This document shows positions 32,890 to 44,277 of a stretch of DNA of 64,000 nucleotides, piece by piece. Below the pieces are notes generated by a model. It was not told where the DNA came from, ran no database searches, and was given only the letters and a program-made list of their open reading frames with translations. The position numbers and the translations under genes were made by a program. The DNA lies in assembly GCA_023525975.1 (NCBI GenBank), contig CM042039.1, forward strand, positions 17,204,501-17,268,500. The letters are read 5' to 3'. Source of the DNA: Smallanthus sonchifolius. Taxonomy: Eukaryota; Streptophyta; Magnoliopsida; Asterales; Asteraceae. Numbering within the stretch: the stretch's first letter is position 1; every line of letters begins with the position of its first letter.

Positions 32890-34544
32890 TGATGTCGTCC
32901 AGACGGTCTATAAAAACTATCAAATAAAACCTAATCTAGACTCTCTAGCTTTAAATTTATAAAACCTAGACTCGACCTAAAACTAGACCACACAACCGGC
33001 AAGTGTACCGATCAATGCAATATAGCCTAACGAAGTCCGGATATCGAACCCAAAAGACACTGAATAACTAAATTAGACTCTAACTAGGACTTAATATGAT
33101 TAATTGATTGGGGGGTTTACTACACTAAAGATTAAATAAAAATGCAATAAACTAAGGACAATTCAAGCTATCAAGAGTAAACTAAAGATGAAATCAAGAA
33201 TGGAGAAGTCACTACCTAGGTCGGAATCCTATGTGTAAAGCTCAACTTCTATCGGTTTTGGAACTAGGTTGGATCTGGGTTTCTAAAGATATAACACCTA
33301 AAAGATATCTAGTGGATTCCCGATCACTCTCGGTCTCGGGATGTGACCAGAAGACAACCTAAGGATATTAACTCACCAGATGATCGGATCACCTCTCGGG
33401 TATTTCCTACTATGACAAGTACCCTAATAAACGGATTACCTCTCAGTCTCACCGCTTACCATACACTCAAGGAATGCATGGGGTAGTTCTAGAATGGATA
33501 CTATGATTCGGATAGCAACTATCACTAGACACCTAATACCAACTTCCTCTCAGACAGCTGACACTCGGATTCCTAATGACGAAGACTAAACGACTAATTC
33601 TCACCTCTCGGGTATTGAACTAGGACACACATTCATTTCTAATCAGTAATTAACTAGGTTTTCTATGGCTACTACGTCTAGACACCACTCTAACTCACAA
33701 ACCCTAAAGTCTATGAACCAGAAACGAAGATCAAACTGGCAGACAACCACAATCAACGCAGAAAAACATAATCAACCACATAATCAGAATTAAACATGCA
33801 CTAACATCACACATAAACAAACTCAAACCTTTACTAAATCATAAATCCAACATTCAAATCCAAAAACCGAATAAAAATCGAAACTTTAACACATAATCAT
33901 CATATTGACCTAGGTAGATCAAGGATCTAGCCTAGAATCATACTAAGAACATCTACACAGAAGCAAATAGCAAGATCCATAGGTTCAAAACACAAAATCA
34001 AAGATAAAGTTTGAATCTTTAAACCCTAGAATGCAACTACACAAACCCGGAATCCAAAAGCTTCAACCTTCAGCTTCAATTGACTTCCAAGCTCAAAATC
34101 GCCTCTTTTTCTTCCCTGGAACGGCTTAGAATCGAACTTTTTCATAATGGCCGTTTAAATCTTTTTAATTTAGAAAATTAGGGTTTTGCGGAAAACGGCC
34201 CTCTCGCGTACCGCGAGAGAATGTTGACTGGATCCTCGCGTACCGCGAGGACCAAAATAGTCGGGCGGATTCCTGGAGTTTCCCGCGTACCGCGAGAAAT
34301 ATTACACTCGTCTCTCGCGTACCGCGAGAGACCTAAATTTCAGAAAATTGTCTTTTGATCTTTGGACTTTTCCGGGCTTCGTTTCTTCGCTCGTTTTCTT
34401 CACGTATTCTTCATTAATATTCCCGAGCTCCTACAAATAAGACCAATGACTCAAATGTACATAAAATTGACTCAAAACTAATATAAAACTACTTAGAACA
34501 CATTAAAACAACGGAATAAAGACGTGTGCTTTCGCACCCTATCA
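32890..34544 (-). repeat. 5' LTR of element E
   Basis: Same length and sequence as 25973-27627 as far as read. Palindrome array at 34203-34331. Followed by the target duplication CCAAC at 34545-34549, after which C's gag resumes. Confidence 0.95.
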
Positions 34545-34549
34545 CCAAC

Positions 34550-34668
34550 CATGTGTTATAAGTGCGGAAGGCCGGGGCATTACTCCCGAGATTGCTTAAA
34601 GGACGTCAAGTGCCAAAGTTGTGGAAAATATGGATACCTGACTAGGGATTGCAGGAGAACCAGATAAT
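34550..34668 (+). pseudogene. Element C gag, CCHC knuckles (after element E)
   Basis: Continuation of C's gag: first knuckle CYKCGRPGHYSRDC complete; second (CQSCGKYGYLTRDC) has Tyr in place of the zinc-binding His. A TAA stop follows at 34666-34668. These knuckles bind RNA during packaging. Confidence 0.85.
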
Positions 34669-34725
34669 CTAGTTCGGGAAAGGAGAAGGAAGCTGAAAAG
34701 GAACAGCCGAAGGCTAGGACTCGAG

Positions 34726-35400
34726 CCTACGCCCTGACTGAGGAGGAAGCAAGAGGAAACCGTGATGTTGTGTCAAGTACGTTTCTAGTTAATGATGAAC
34801 ATGCTGCTATTTTATTTGACTTTGGTGCTAGTAAAAGCTTTATATCAAATGCATTTAGTCGTAAACTATATTGCACTATTAACACCATAGTAAGGGCCTT
34901 TAGTGTACAAACTGCCGTGGGTAAAAATTCGACAGTATTCGAAGTAACAGAGGATTGCACCATAGAATTAGAGGGCCATAAGTTTCCTTCTAGATTATTC
35001 CTTCTCACCTTAGGAGGATTCGATATAGTATTGGGCATGGATTGGCTAGCTGCCAACGAAGCTCAAATCATATGTAAACGTAAGAGGATACACCTCAAAG
35101 CTCCTAGCGGTTGTCCAATTACGGTTTACGGGGATTGGAATTGCACGATGCCGAACGTCATCTCGATGATCAAGGCCGAAAGTTACATGAGGCGTGGTTG
35201 CGAAGCGTATCTGGCATATGTTATTGACGATAGAATAAAAATGAAGGAACTCAAGAATGTACCTGTAGTGTGCAACTTTCCGGATGTTTCCCTGAGGATC
35301 TACCTGGGTTGCCACCTGATCGGGAAATAGAATTTCATATTGACTTACTGCCAGGAGCTGAGCCCGTTGCCAAAGCCCCCTTCTGGTTGGCTCTGTCAGA
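34726..35400 (+). pseudogene. Element C protease
   Basis: Retropepsin-like domain. The active-site loop reads FDFGASKSFIS, where relatives have Asp-Ser/Thr-Gly, so the catalytic motif is changed (Phe for Ser). FDIVLGMDWLA and the linker before reverse transcriptase are recognisable. The frame breaks at 35328 and continues in another frame into reverse transcriptase. Confidence 0.82.
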
Positions 35401-36733
35401 AATGAAAGAATTGATGTCTCAACTAGAGGAATTAACAGAATAAAGATTTATCAGACCGAGCATTTCACCATGCGGTGCTCCGGTACTATTTGTAAAGAAC
35501 AAGGACGGTAGCACGTTCATATGCATTGACTACCGCGAACTGAACAAGAGGACAGTAAAGAACAAATACCCACTGCCTAGAATAGATGACTTTTTTTATC
35601 AACTGCAAGGTGCGAGTTGGTTCTCAAAGATCGGTCTTAGGTCGGGTTACCATCAGTTGAAAGTAAGAGAAGAAGATGTACCAAAGACCGCGTTTCGCAC
35701 GCGTTATGGGCATTATGAGTTTCTCGTGATGTCCTTCGGATTAACCAACGCACCCGTAGCGTTCATGGATTTGATGAATAGAGTATGTAGACCAATGTTG
35801 GATCGATCAGTGATAGTTTTTATAGACGACATTCCGATTTATTCAAAAAACAAGGGTGATCACCACTGTCACCTAAGAGAGGTTTTGGAGGTGCTAAAGC
35901 AGGAAAAGTTGTACGCAAAATTTTCCATATGCGCGTTCTGGCTTAGGGAAGTTCAATTCCTAGGTCATGTGATAAACCCAAGTGGCATCATGGTAGACCC
36001 TGCAAAGATCAAGGCAATAAAGGATTGGAACATCCCGAAGACACCAACAGAGATACAAAGTTTTCTGGGATTGGCAGGCTACTATCAGAGGTCCATTCAA
36101 GATTTCTCGAGAATAGCCTCGCCACTAACTAAACTGACACGAAAGGAAGTAAAATATGAATGGGGTCCAACCCAAAACAACGCGTTTGAGGAACTCAAGA
36201 CACGATTAACCCAAGCTCTAGTCTTGACACTACCTGAGGGAAATGAAGACTTGGTAGTCTACTCTAACGCTTCGGGTCAGGGTTTAGGTTGTGTACTTAT
36301 GCAACGAGGAAAGGTAATTACTTACGCCTCACGACAACTAAAGATTCACGATGTTAACTACCCAACTCATGATCTAGAGTTAGCGCCAGTAGTTTTCACA
36401 TTAAAAATATGAAGGCACTATCTGTATGGAGTTAAATGCACCATTTACTCCGATCACAAAAGCCTGAAGTACTTTTTCGAACAAAAGGAATTAAACATGA
36501 GACAATGGAGGTGTTTAGAGGTTCTGAAAGACTATGATTGTGAGATATTGTACCATCCAGGAAAGGCAAACGTAGTGGCTGACGCTTTAAGCAGAAAGGA
36601 AGAATCGGAACCTATCCGGATCAAAGTGTGTCAGCTGATTATAACGCCAGATTTGATGAGTGAAGTATCAAAGGCACAAGATGAAGCACTATTAGAAAGA
36701 AATATAAAACGAGAAAGAATAGTAGGACAATAA
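35330..36733 (+). pseudogene. Element C reverse transcriptase and RNase H
   Basis: Reverse transcriptase motifs: fingers at 35450-35560 (CGAPVLFVKNKDG), FRTRYGHYEFLVMSFGLTNAP, catalytic VFIDDIPIYSKN (35815-35850) and thumb (FLGLAGYYQRSIQDFS). RNase H begins with VVYSNASGQGLG, where the first catalytic Asp is Asn, and continues past a TGA (36409-36411) with IYSDHKSLKYFF and HPGKANVVADALSRK to 36733. Several stops and shifts, so non-functional. Confidence 0.9.
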
Positions 36734-36769
36734 GGGAATTTGGATGCAAATGCATACGGTGTACGAACT

Positions 36770-38075
36770 AGGTTTGGCCGGATGTGGATACCTAAGATTG
36801 GCGAGCTTAGAGCAAAAATCCTCGATGAGGCTCATAATTCTGCTATTCTATCCACCCCGGGACAAACAAAATGTATCAAGACTTGAAGAAATAGTAATGG
36901 TGGCCTGGCATGAAGAATGATGTGACTGAGTACGTGAACAAGTGCCTAACGTGTTCACTAGTTAAGGCCGAGCACCAGAAACCATGTGGTAAAATACAAC
37001 CTTTACCAATACCGGAGTGGAAATTGGAGGAGATCACGATGGACTTCATTACCAAGCTACCGCGAACAGCTAAAGGCAATGATACCATTTGGGTGATCGT
37101 CGACCGCTTGACGAAAAGTGCTCACTTCTTCCCAATACGTGAGACTTCTTTGTCTGAAAAACTAGTAGAAATATTTATCAAAGAAATTGTGAGCAGACAT
37201 GGTACGCCGCTGTCGATTGTGTCCGACAGGGATACTAGATTCACATCAAGGTTTTGGAAGAAATTCAATGCAGCGATGGGCATTAGACTGAACATCAGTA
37301 CCACTTACCACCCTCAAACTGATGGTCAATCTGAAAGGACCATTCAGACCTTAGAGGACATGCTCCGGGCCTGTATCATTGACTTCGGTGGGAGCTGAGA
37401 CAGCCATCTACCATTGGCATAATTTTCCTATAACAACAGCTATCATTCAACTATTGGCATGCCCCCATTTAAAATGTTGTATGGAAGGAGATGTAGGACC
37501 CCGGTTTGTTGGGGGAAATTGGACAGAAGGATTTTGCAGGTCTCGAAGTGGTCAAAGCTACTTCCGAGAAATTTGATCAAGTCAAAGCTCGAATGAAAGC
37601 CGCAAAAGACAGACAGAAATCATACACGGATAAGAGAAGGAGGGATTTAGAGTTTCAAGTAGGGAACATGGTACTGCTAAAGGTATCACCATGGAAAGGA
37701 ATCATCTGATTCAGAAAACATGGCAAACTAAGTCCAAGGTTTGTCGGACCTTTCAAGATTTTAGCGATAGTGGGTCAAGTTGCTTACATACTCGACCTAC
37801 CCGTTGAGCTTAGTGGAATACACCCTACGTTCCACGTGTCACACATACGCAAGTGCCTAGCTGACGGCACAGCTCACATACCTTATAACGAGATCGAGGT
37901 GGATAAAAGTTTAAACTATGTAGAAGAACCAATAGCTATACTAGACGGAGCCGAAAAACGACTTCGAAATAAGTCAATCCCGTTAGTAAAAGTACAATGG
38001 AAACACATAAAGGGTTCAGAAGCTACTTGGGAAAAATAAGACGAAATGAGGGGACTATACCCTCCGTAGTTTAAC
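36770..38075 (+). pseudogene. Element C integrase with chromodomain-like C terminus
   Basis: Integrase core in the frame 36910-37398: Cys pair CLTC, first Asp in ITMDFITKLP, second in IVSDRDTRF, Glu in QTDGQSERTIQ, so all three catalytic acids are present. Stops and shifts follow (37397, 37507 and 37707). The C-terminal frame 37770-38039 holds LSGIHPTFHVSHIRKCL and a chromodomain-like VKVQWKHIKGSEATWE. Chromodomains of this type direct chromoviruses to heterochromatin; that role is family knowledge. Confidence 0.9.
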
Positions 38076-38107
38076 GATTATCAGGTTTCGATGACGAAAC
38101 CTTTCTA

Positions 38108-38120
38108 ATGAGGGTAGACT
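38108..38120 (+). promoter_or_regulatory. Polypurine tract of element C
   Basis: ATGAGGGTAGACT directly before the 3' LTR; element F has a matching AGGGGGGTAGACT. Confidence 0.75.
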
Positions 38121-39747
38121 TGTAACATCCCAAAAATAATAAAACGAATAAATATAGTGAGGCCGGAGATTTAGTCTAAATATTTAAATGCAAAAGCAAA
38201 AAAAAAAGAGAAGGGGAGCAGGCTTGGGCTCGGCTTAAATGGGCCGAGGGAGCCCATGTATATAAAGGAAAAAGCAGCCCTCCTCTCCATTCCATCCTCA
38301 CCTGCGTAACTTTTAGAGAGAGAAGGAGACCTCGGGTCTAGAGAGAGAAAGCTCGGGAATCAACCTCAAAAGCTCGGAGATCGATTGCCATCATCTCTGG
38401 ACCGTCTTGTAGCAAAAAGGAGGCGACAAAAGGTAACCACCATGCCCAAATCTGAGTTTTTGTAACTTTTGGGGTTTCGGGTTAAAAATGGAAAAAAGGA
38501 TAGGTTTTTAAGTATAATATTCAAAACAAATCATATGTTTGAACTCATGAATGAAAATGGAACGTTCTGAATAGAAAAAGTTTTAACACCTCGAGTCGGG
38601 CCGACCTGATCTGGGGTCTGATTGGAGAAGAAGGTCGCGACAGGCGAACTTACCAAGTTCGCCTGGACCCCAACAAAGTTCGCTGATTAAGTTCGCCCAA
38701 CTCATGTTCGCTGATTAAGTTCGCCTAACTCATGTTCACGTACTAAGTTCGCCTAACTCATGTTCGCTGATTAAGTTTACCTAACTCATGTTCACATACT
38801 AAGTTCGCCCTTATATAAAAAGACACGAACTTACCTAAGTTCGCCTATACTTATGAAAAGTCGACCGACCGATAGGCGAACTTCTCATGTTCGCCTATAC
38901 CCAGACCTTGCGAACTTACTTAAGTTCGCATAGCCTTAAGAATAGAAATGTTAAGTGTCGTTTAGGTTCATTATCTTATACTATATGACCTGATTATACA
39001 GATTGTGTGTGACCTTAGTGAGGTTCAGTGACCAGCTAGGTGTATTCAGAAACCACTCATCAGGTGAGTTCTATGTGCCCCTTTTATGTTATGTGCAAAT
39101 CATTTTAAATGTTTTGGGGCAGAAGTGTATACACTAAATGAATAAGTGTTATGAATGTCAATGTGATTATACGTGATATATACATATATATATTAAAACG
39201 AATTACGAATCAGGAATGAAACGTATGTTAGAAAGAATGAATGAAAGAATGACATAACGCAAATAAATGGAATCTTGCTTTATATTATATACATATTGCT
39301 TCTCATGAATGTGTGTAAATGTTATGGACGCTTCGTGAATCATGGCTACTTCGGTAGACGGACGACCACGTGACTATTTTGCAACCGGGACAAATACGTT
39401 CCTTCATCAGCTAGGACGTATGAATGGCATCAATGGACGGTCAAAGCAATTGCCTTATTATATGTAGAACGGTTGCATAAATGATAGCCGCGTGGGAAAC
39501 GGATGCCTTTGGGCAGACGGGCGAATGAACGGACTACGACGGTAGGATGGGTTTTAGGCGGACAGACAAAGGTTGCCGGGCGGATTTATGTTACGACGGA
39601 CGGTTTCTATGGCTGGACGGTTTATGAAACGGACTACGACGGTAGTTCTTATGGCGTTTGTCTTTGTGACTCACGCAACAATTACGACGGGTTGATCATC
39701 CATATGTGTATGACCAATGAATGTTCTCCCCAAAGTAAGTATGTATG

Positions 39748-39834
<87 letters not shown>

Positions 39835-40246
39835 TCAGTATGGATGTTATGAGAAAACAGTAAAGCAAAGAATATGCAAATGTACGTATTCTATATATAT
39901 ATATATATATATATAATACTTAACGATAAGATAAATGTTATGTCTGGTTGTTTTTTTTAAACTAGAATTCACCAGCGTTAGCTGACTTTTAGTATACATT
40001 TCAGGTGACAAAAGGAAGGGTCGTGCGAAGGCGTGATGGTTACCTGGCATGTGACTGACATCCCACTTTTATATATGTTAAGACAGTGTTATGTTTTTAA
40101 TTGTTAACACTTCCACTGTTATGTTATGTATTCGAATGATATTTGCTTTCGCTACTCCTGAATGTTTTTTAATTTAAGTTCAGTATTTATGACTATGTTT
40201 ATAAGTAAATCCAACAAGTGAGGTTACCCGGGAAAGGGGACTTCCA
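38121..40246 (+). repeat. 3' LTR of element C
   Basis: 2,126 bp, complete and uninterrupted. Ends ...GGGGACTTCCA (the 5' LTR ends GGGGCCTTACA), then the target duplication AAATC at 40247-40251. It contains a TATA box at 38259-38266, an enlarged palindrome and half-site array at 38641-38935, CGGACGG-rich sequence near 39515-39645, and (TA)n at 39751-39831. Confidence 0.93.
39751..39831. repeat. (TA)n microsatellite inside element C 3' LTR
   Basis: About 40 TA units, against about 11 in the first 5' LTR segment and 4-5 in the second. This shows rapid length change between LTR copies. Confidence 0.95.
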
Positions 40247-40314
40247 AAATCAGTTTTGAAAGATAATAATTAAAAAAAAATTCTATAAAGATTTGAAGAT
40301 AAAAAGCACCACTT

Positions 40315-40333
40315 GCCCCACGGTGGGCGCCGA
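40315..40333 (-). promoter_or_regulatory. Primer binding site of element B
   Basis: The minus strand reads CGGCGCCCACCGTGGGGC two bases after the LTR end, close to the TGGCGCC-type primer site common in Tat elements with its first base changed. Confidence 0.75.
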
Positions 40334-40335
40334 AT

Positions 40336-40904
40336 TGTTTTGGGTAAACTTTATGTAAACTAACTTTGTAACCAAATTTCGATAGTGAGGTAGCGTGCTT
40401 GTTAAATCTACGAATATGAAACAGTAAAATCGACACGAGTATTTACGAGGAAAGCCCTTGATCCTTGATGATCTCCAGCACAAAACCTCATGAGCCGACA
40501 AAACTCGGGCTGCCTTGATGTCTTGTATAAAACTGAAATTATCGAGTACAAAGAGAGCCAAAGAGATCGTGAGCTAAGTGATACAATTGTTTCTGAGTGC
40601 AGGTGTTGTGTTTCTAAACGATCTCATCCGTAATTAAATACAAATCATCTATAACTAACTATCTGAGAAATATGGTCTTGACCCTATCTTCTCCTCATGA
40701 CCGTTGTAAGCTGATTTACACGTAGTCCACGTCCCTTGAGCGAGTCTTCAGGTGAGTATTGCGTTACAAACGTTTTACCTATCATTAATGAAGAAAATAA
40801 TAGACAAGTAACCGTTAGTAACAATATTCAAGATACCGAAAATACAAGGATACCGGATTCTTGATTATGCATCATTTAGGATCTTGTCTTGAAACTCAAC
40901 CCAT

Positions 40905-40908
<4 letters not shown>
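40336..40908 (-). repeat. 5' LTR of element B
   Basis: 573 bp, partner of 3537-4110. Ends in CCATAACA on the plus strand, next to (TA)n. Confidence 0.93.

Positions 40909-40974
<66 letters not shown>
40909..40974. repeat. (TA)n microsatellite, right flank of element B
   Basis: About 33 TA units between the B LTR and a small inverted-repeat element. Together with 3491-3536 it marks B's target. Confidence 0.95.
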
Positions 40975-40979
<5 letters not shown>

Positions 40980-41493
40980 AGGAGATCATAAGTAAACTCA
41001 TTTTAATGAGAGAACTAGAGAACTTCGCACTAAAGGCAAAAAACAAAATAAAAAAAATCATAACTCAAAATATAAATCAAAAACTGAAAAAGTGGTTCGG
41101 AGACCATGTTTCCCACGCCGTACTCGTTAAAAAAAACGCAAAAATGATCGGTTTAGCTTTAGGGTTTAGGGTTAGGTTTTTGGGTTTAGCTTTTAGTGTT
41201 AGGTTTTTTAGGGTAGGGGTAGGTGGGTTTAGGTTTTTGGGTGGGGGTGGGTGGGTTTAGGTTTTTGGGTGGGGTGGGTGGGGGGGGTTTAGATTATTGG
41301 GGGTGGTACTACACATATGCAGTGTTGCGTTTTTTTTAACGAGGATGATGTGGAAAACATGGTTTTCGAACCACTTTTTTAGTTTTTAATTTATATTTTG
41401 AGTTATGGTTTTTATTTTATTTTTTTCCCTTTAATGAGGAGTTCTCTAGTTCTTTCATTAAAGTTAGTTCTCTCATGAACCCAACCCTATATA
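40973..41493. mobile_element. Small inverted-repeat element, family 1, copy 1
   Basis: Ends are inverted: TATAGGG...GAGAGAACTAGAGAACTTC at the left and GAACTCC...CTAACTTTAATGAAAGAACTAGAGAACTCC as the complement of the right, ending in ...CCCTATATA. The middle holds a G-rich low-complexity block (41150-41310). No reading frame. It resembles MITEs that sit in TA tracts; I cannot name the superfamily. Confidence 0.65.
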
Positions 41494-41750
41494 TAGGGAG
41501 AAGTTCATAAGAAAACTCCTCCTTACTGAGAGAACTAGAGAACTTCTCATTAAAGGTAAAAAAAAATTAATAAAAATATCACAACTCAAAATATAAAAAA
41601 AAACGCAAAAATGATTGTTTAGCTTTAAGGTTTAGTTTAGCTTTTAGGTTAAGTTTTTGGGTTTAGCTTTTACGGTTAGGTTTATGAGGGTAGGGGTGGG
41701 TGGGTTTAGGTTTTTGGGTAGCGGTGGGTTTTAGGTTTTTGGGGGGTGGG
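41489..41750. mobile_element. Small inverted-repeat element, family 1, copy 2, left half
   Basis: Starts TATATAGGGAGAAGTTCATAAG and runs into the G-rich middle, where it stops at the TGTCACACTCC start of H. The right half is at 49089-49403, so H lies inside it. Confidence 0.65.
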
Positions 41751-42924
41751 TGTCACACTCCGGCCGGCGAAGGATTATACGTCGGCGCTAACGCGGTTGT
41801 TCAAAAGCAGATGATCAACTATTAATTGTGTGATAATATTTATTCGTTAAAGTTAAGGCATCCGTTACAAAAGAAAATAGAAGATAAGGCGTTCATAACA
41901 TATCATAAATTAAATTCAATCTTATTAAAGCTAGGTCCATGGTCCTATGTGATCTTGCAATATCCTCAAACTGGTGCATCTGAAACTTGTGAGTAAATGT
42001 CAACTACAAGTAGTTGGTGAGTAACATAGGTTTTGACACAAAACAAAGTTAATTATATTTTACAATTCAATATGTTCAAAGCATGTCTAAAGCATAAATG
42101 TGAAAACATACAAGGTTCCAAGCGTACAATCAAGCCATGTAATAGGAAAATGGTTTACACAATCCAACTGATTGTTTCATGAAAAAGTAGTAAGATGTAT
42201 ACACAAAACCCGCCAAGGTTTTATGTTAGATAGTGTATCAGATTCCTGTATAAATGATCATAAAATGTACTACCTGAGGATTGTCACACAAGTTAATGAT
42301 TGTACTAACATGAACACATGTGTGGTCACCAAGCAGTTTAAGACATAAAGCATAAAGACCTTAGCATAAGAACAAAGGTATTGAATTGTGCATGAAATAT
42401 AGTTAATGACGTGTTTCACCCCAAAAAGTAAAAAAGAGTAAAAAGGGGATATGTAAACTCATTTGTAGTGAAGCTAGTAATAATACGAATTGTTAATGAT
42501 GGATAGGCCTCGTAAGGATTGCTCACAATCAACCTACATGAATAAGTGTATTCCAACTCAATGTATATCTAATGGGAGTAAGGAAGTTCTAAGATTTTAG
42601 AGTTTCATAGGGTTTTGGATTGGATATGGGATTCGTACAAGTTTTGAAAATATATATATTTATGTGTAACACAAGCATTGAAGTAATTATGATAAGTAAG
42701 ATTATTTAGAATCAATTTGGACTTCTAATTAATTATATGGTATAATAATAATATGTTTGAATTTATTTATATAATTATTCTAAAATAATTTAATAAATAA
42801 ATTATGAAATAGAAAGGTTTAAATATTTGTTTAAATAAAATGATTGTTTAAATTATCTAATAAATTCTTTTTACTTAAATGATTAGTAAAAGTGATATTA
42901 AATAAATACAAGCTTCAAATGAAA

Positions 42925-43266
42925 TTAATTAAATTTGTATAATTATTTATCTAAAATAATTATTTAAGTATAAAGTTTAGATTGTTTTTAAATAATCATT
43001 CTTTACCAAAATAACTATTTATATATTTAAAATGAGAGTTAATAACGTTTAAACAAATAAATTATAATTTGTTTAATAAGCATTACTATTTTATAAATAA
43101 AACCACATAATTAAATTTGTATAATTATTTATCTAAAATAGTTATTTAAGTATAAAGTTTAGAATGTTTTAAATAATTATTCGTTTCCAAAATAACTATT
43201 TATATATTTAAAATGAGAGTTAATAATTTTTAAACAAATAAATTATAATTTGTTTAATAAACATTA
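42925..43266. repeat. Tandem duplication, period about 184 bp, in H
   Basis: The AT-rich unit beginning AATTAAATTTGTATAATT at about 42925 recurs at about 43109 with few changes. The second unit is cut by G at 43266 and resumes at 47180 (CATTACTATTTTATAAAC). The G insertion site equals CATTACTATT at the end of the first unit. Confidence 0.8.
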
Positions 43267-43516
43267 TGTTGTGTAACAACAATCTATTAGCATCTAATAT
43301 GTAAAGAAATCAAAGATATGAACATATATTATAGAGATTATAGAAAGGAAAAGAGAATGAAGAATGGAATAACTCATTCTTATTGATGTGTCATATCAAA
43401 TACAAGAAGCCACTATTTATAGGGCTATAAGATTAATACAAACATAATGACAAATGAATAGTCACTTTAAAGTTACAAAGTGGTATTGATAACCATATTG
43501 AATAATATTTATAACA
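43267..43516 (-). repeat. 3' LTR of element G
   Basis: 250 bp; the minus strand reads TGTTATAAATATTATTC...ACACAACA. TATA box (TATAAATAG, minus strand) at 43424-43432. Confidence 0.93.
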
Positions 43517-43967
43517 CTCCCCCTTGGTTATCAATTTAATACGCTTGGGGATGTTGTCTCGTTAAAAACTTGCTAGGAAAACCCAATGGGACAAAACCAT
43601 AGCTAAGGGAAAAAGTGTGTAACGCGTATTACTCCCCCTGATTTATATAACCTTCAGCTGATGGGTTTTGATCTTCTGTGTGAGTTGCTCAAAATAATGT
43701 AGTCATTAATTTGTCGCTTAATCTTTTAATGTGCAATTCTTTTATGTCGAACAATGATGTGTTTTCTTCATATAAGACTTCTAGTGCCTCCTCCCATAAA
43801 CAAATACCACAAGATCCATGATCGTGTTGTGTTACATTCCCTACACATACAAAACTAACCAAACTTGTTTCGATAGGTTAATAAAATAAAATCTCATATC
43901 TTTTGCACCTTAATGGTATCAAAATATTTGTTTTACCCATTCCGGTGTCCCCTTGCTGGACATGAGC

Positions 43968-44277
43968 TAACCCCCCCCCCCCTAAAAAAAAAAAACCTAA
44001 ACCCACCCCCACCCTAAAAAAAACCTAAATCATAAAATCTAAACCCTAAAAGCTAAATCCTAAGGCTAAACCATAAGGCTAAAACCCTAAAATTTAAACC
44101 TTAAAAGCTAAACCCTAAAATCTAAGATTGTAGAGTTCGATGAGACGGTTCCAACGCCGCTGAAATAAGCTTAATCGGAGTTCGTTTGATATCGTTTCTA
44201 AGCGTTTTGGTCATTTCTTAGATTTCTTAGCGAAAATCTACTTCTTATTTGATTCTCCCCCTATATATATATATATC
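43968..44277. mobile_element. Small C-rich element, family 2, copy 1 (inside G)
   Basis: Starts with a C run and A-rich ACCTAAACCC repeats, then degenerate CTAAACCCTAA units, then a unique end (GAGACGGTTCCAACGCCGC ... CCCCTATATATATATATA). A second copy lies at 49930-53330. Confidence 0.6.

Larger units (their letters stand above)
25973..34544 (-). mobile_element. Element E: non-autonomous Athila-like retrotransposon
   Basis: LTRs of 1,655 bp at 25973-27627 and 32890-34544, with no difference found by eye, and target duplication CCAAC (25968-25972 and 34545-34549). The minus-strand interior (5.26 kb) has an Asp-tRNA-type primer site (32881-32863), one open gag-protease frame and a 2-kb non-coding spacer. 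No reverse transcriptase, RNase H or integrase is present. Identical LTRs make it the most recent insertion here, so a partner element must have supplied the enzymes. Confidence 0.95.
12772..40246 (+). mobile_element. Element C: Ty3/gypsy chromovirus (Tekay-like), carrying nested D and E
   Basis: LTR start TGTAACATCC at 12772 and 38121, LTR end at 24592 and 40246, primer site at 24596, gag, CCHC knuckles, protease, reverse transcriptase, RNase H, integrase and a C-terminal chromodomain-like region follow on the plus strand. The chromodomain and the roughly 2.1-kb LTR suggest the Tekay branch of chromoviruses. Element D sits in the 5' LTR region and element E in gag. The genes carry many stops and shifts, so C is inactive. 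It shares LTR ends and protein similarity with element F. Confidence 0.92.
3537..40908 (-). mobile_element. Element B: Ty3/gypsy Tat-lineage retrotransposon, split by nested insertions
   Basis: LTRs at 3537-4110 and 40336-40908 flank, on the minus strand, a primer site (40333-40315), gag, protease, reverse transcriptase with RNase H, integrase, a long 3' spacer, an antisense gene and a polypurine tract. The order, the archaeal-like RNase H motif and the antisense gene next to the 3' LTR are features of the Tat lineage (Retand/Ogre type). The leader is interrupted at 12767-40251 by element C with its nested guests. Without them B is about 9.9 kb. All its genes carry stops or frameshifts. Confidence 0.9.

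Noticed and set aside
39503..39916. Long Ile/Tyr repeat reading frames over (TA)n tracts (also 3454-3666, 39671-39868 and 40876-41061)
   Set aside because: They are translations of microsatellite DNA with no start context or conservation.
41150..41310. True interstitial telomere
   Set aside because: Units are degenerate and irregular and lie within a repeated small element rather than forming a TTTAGGG array.
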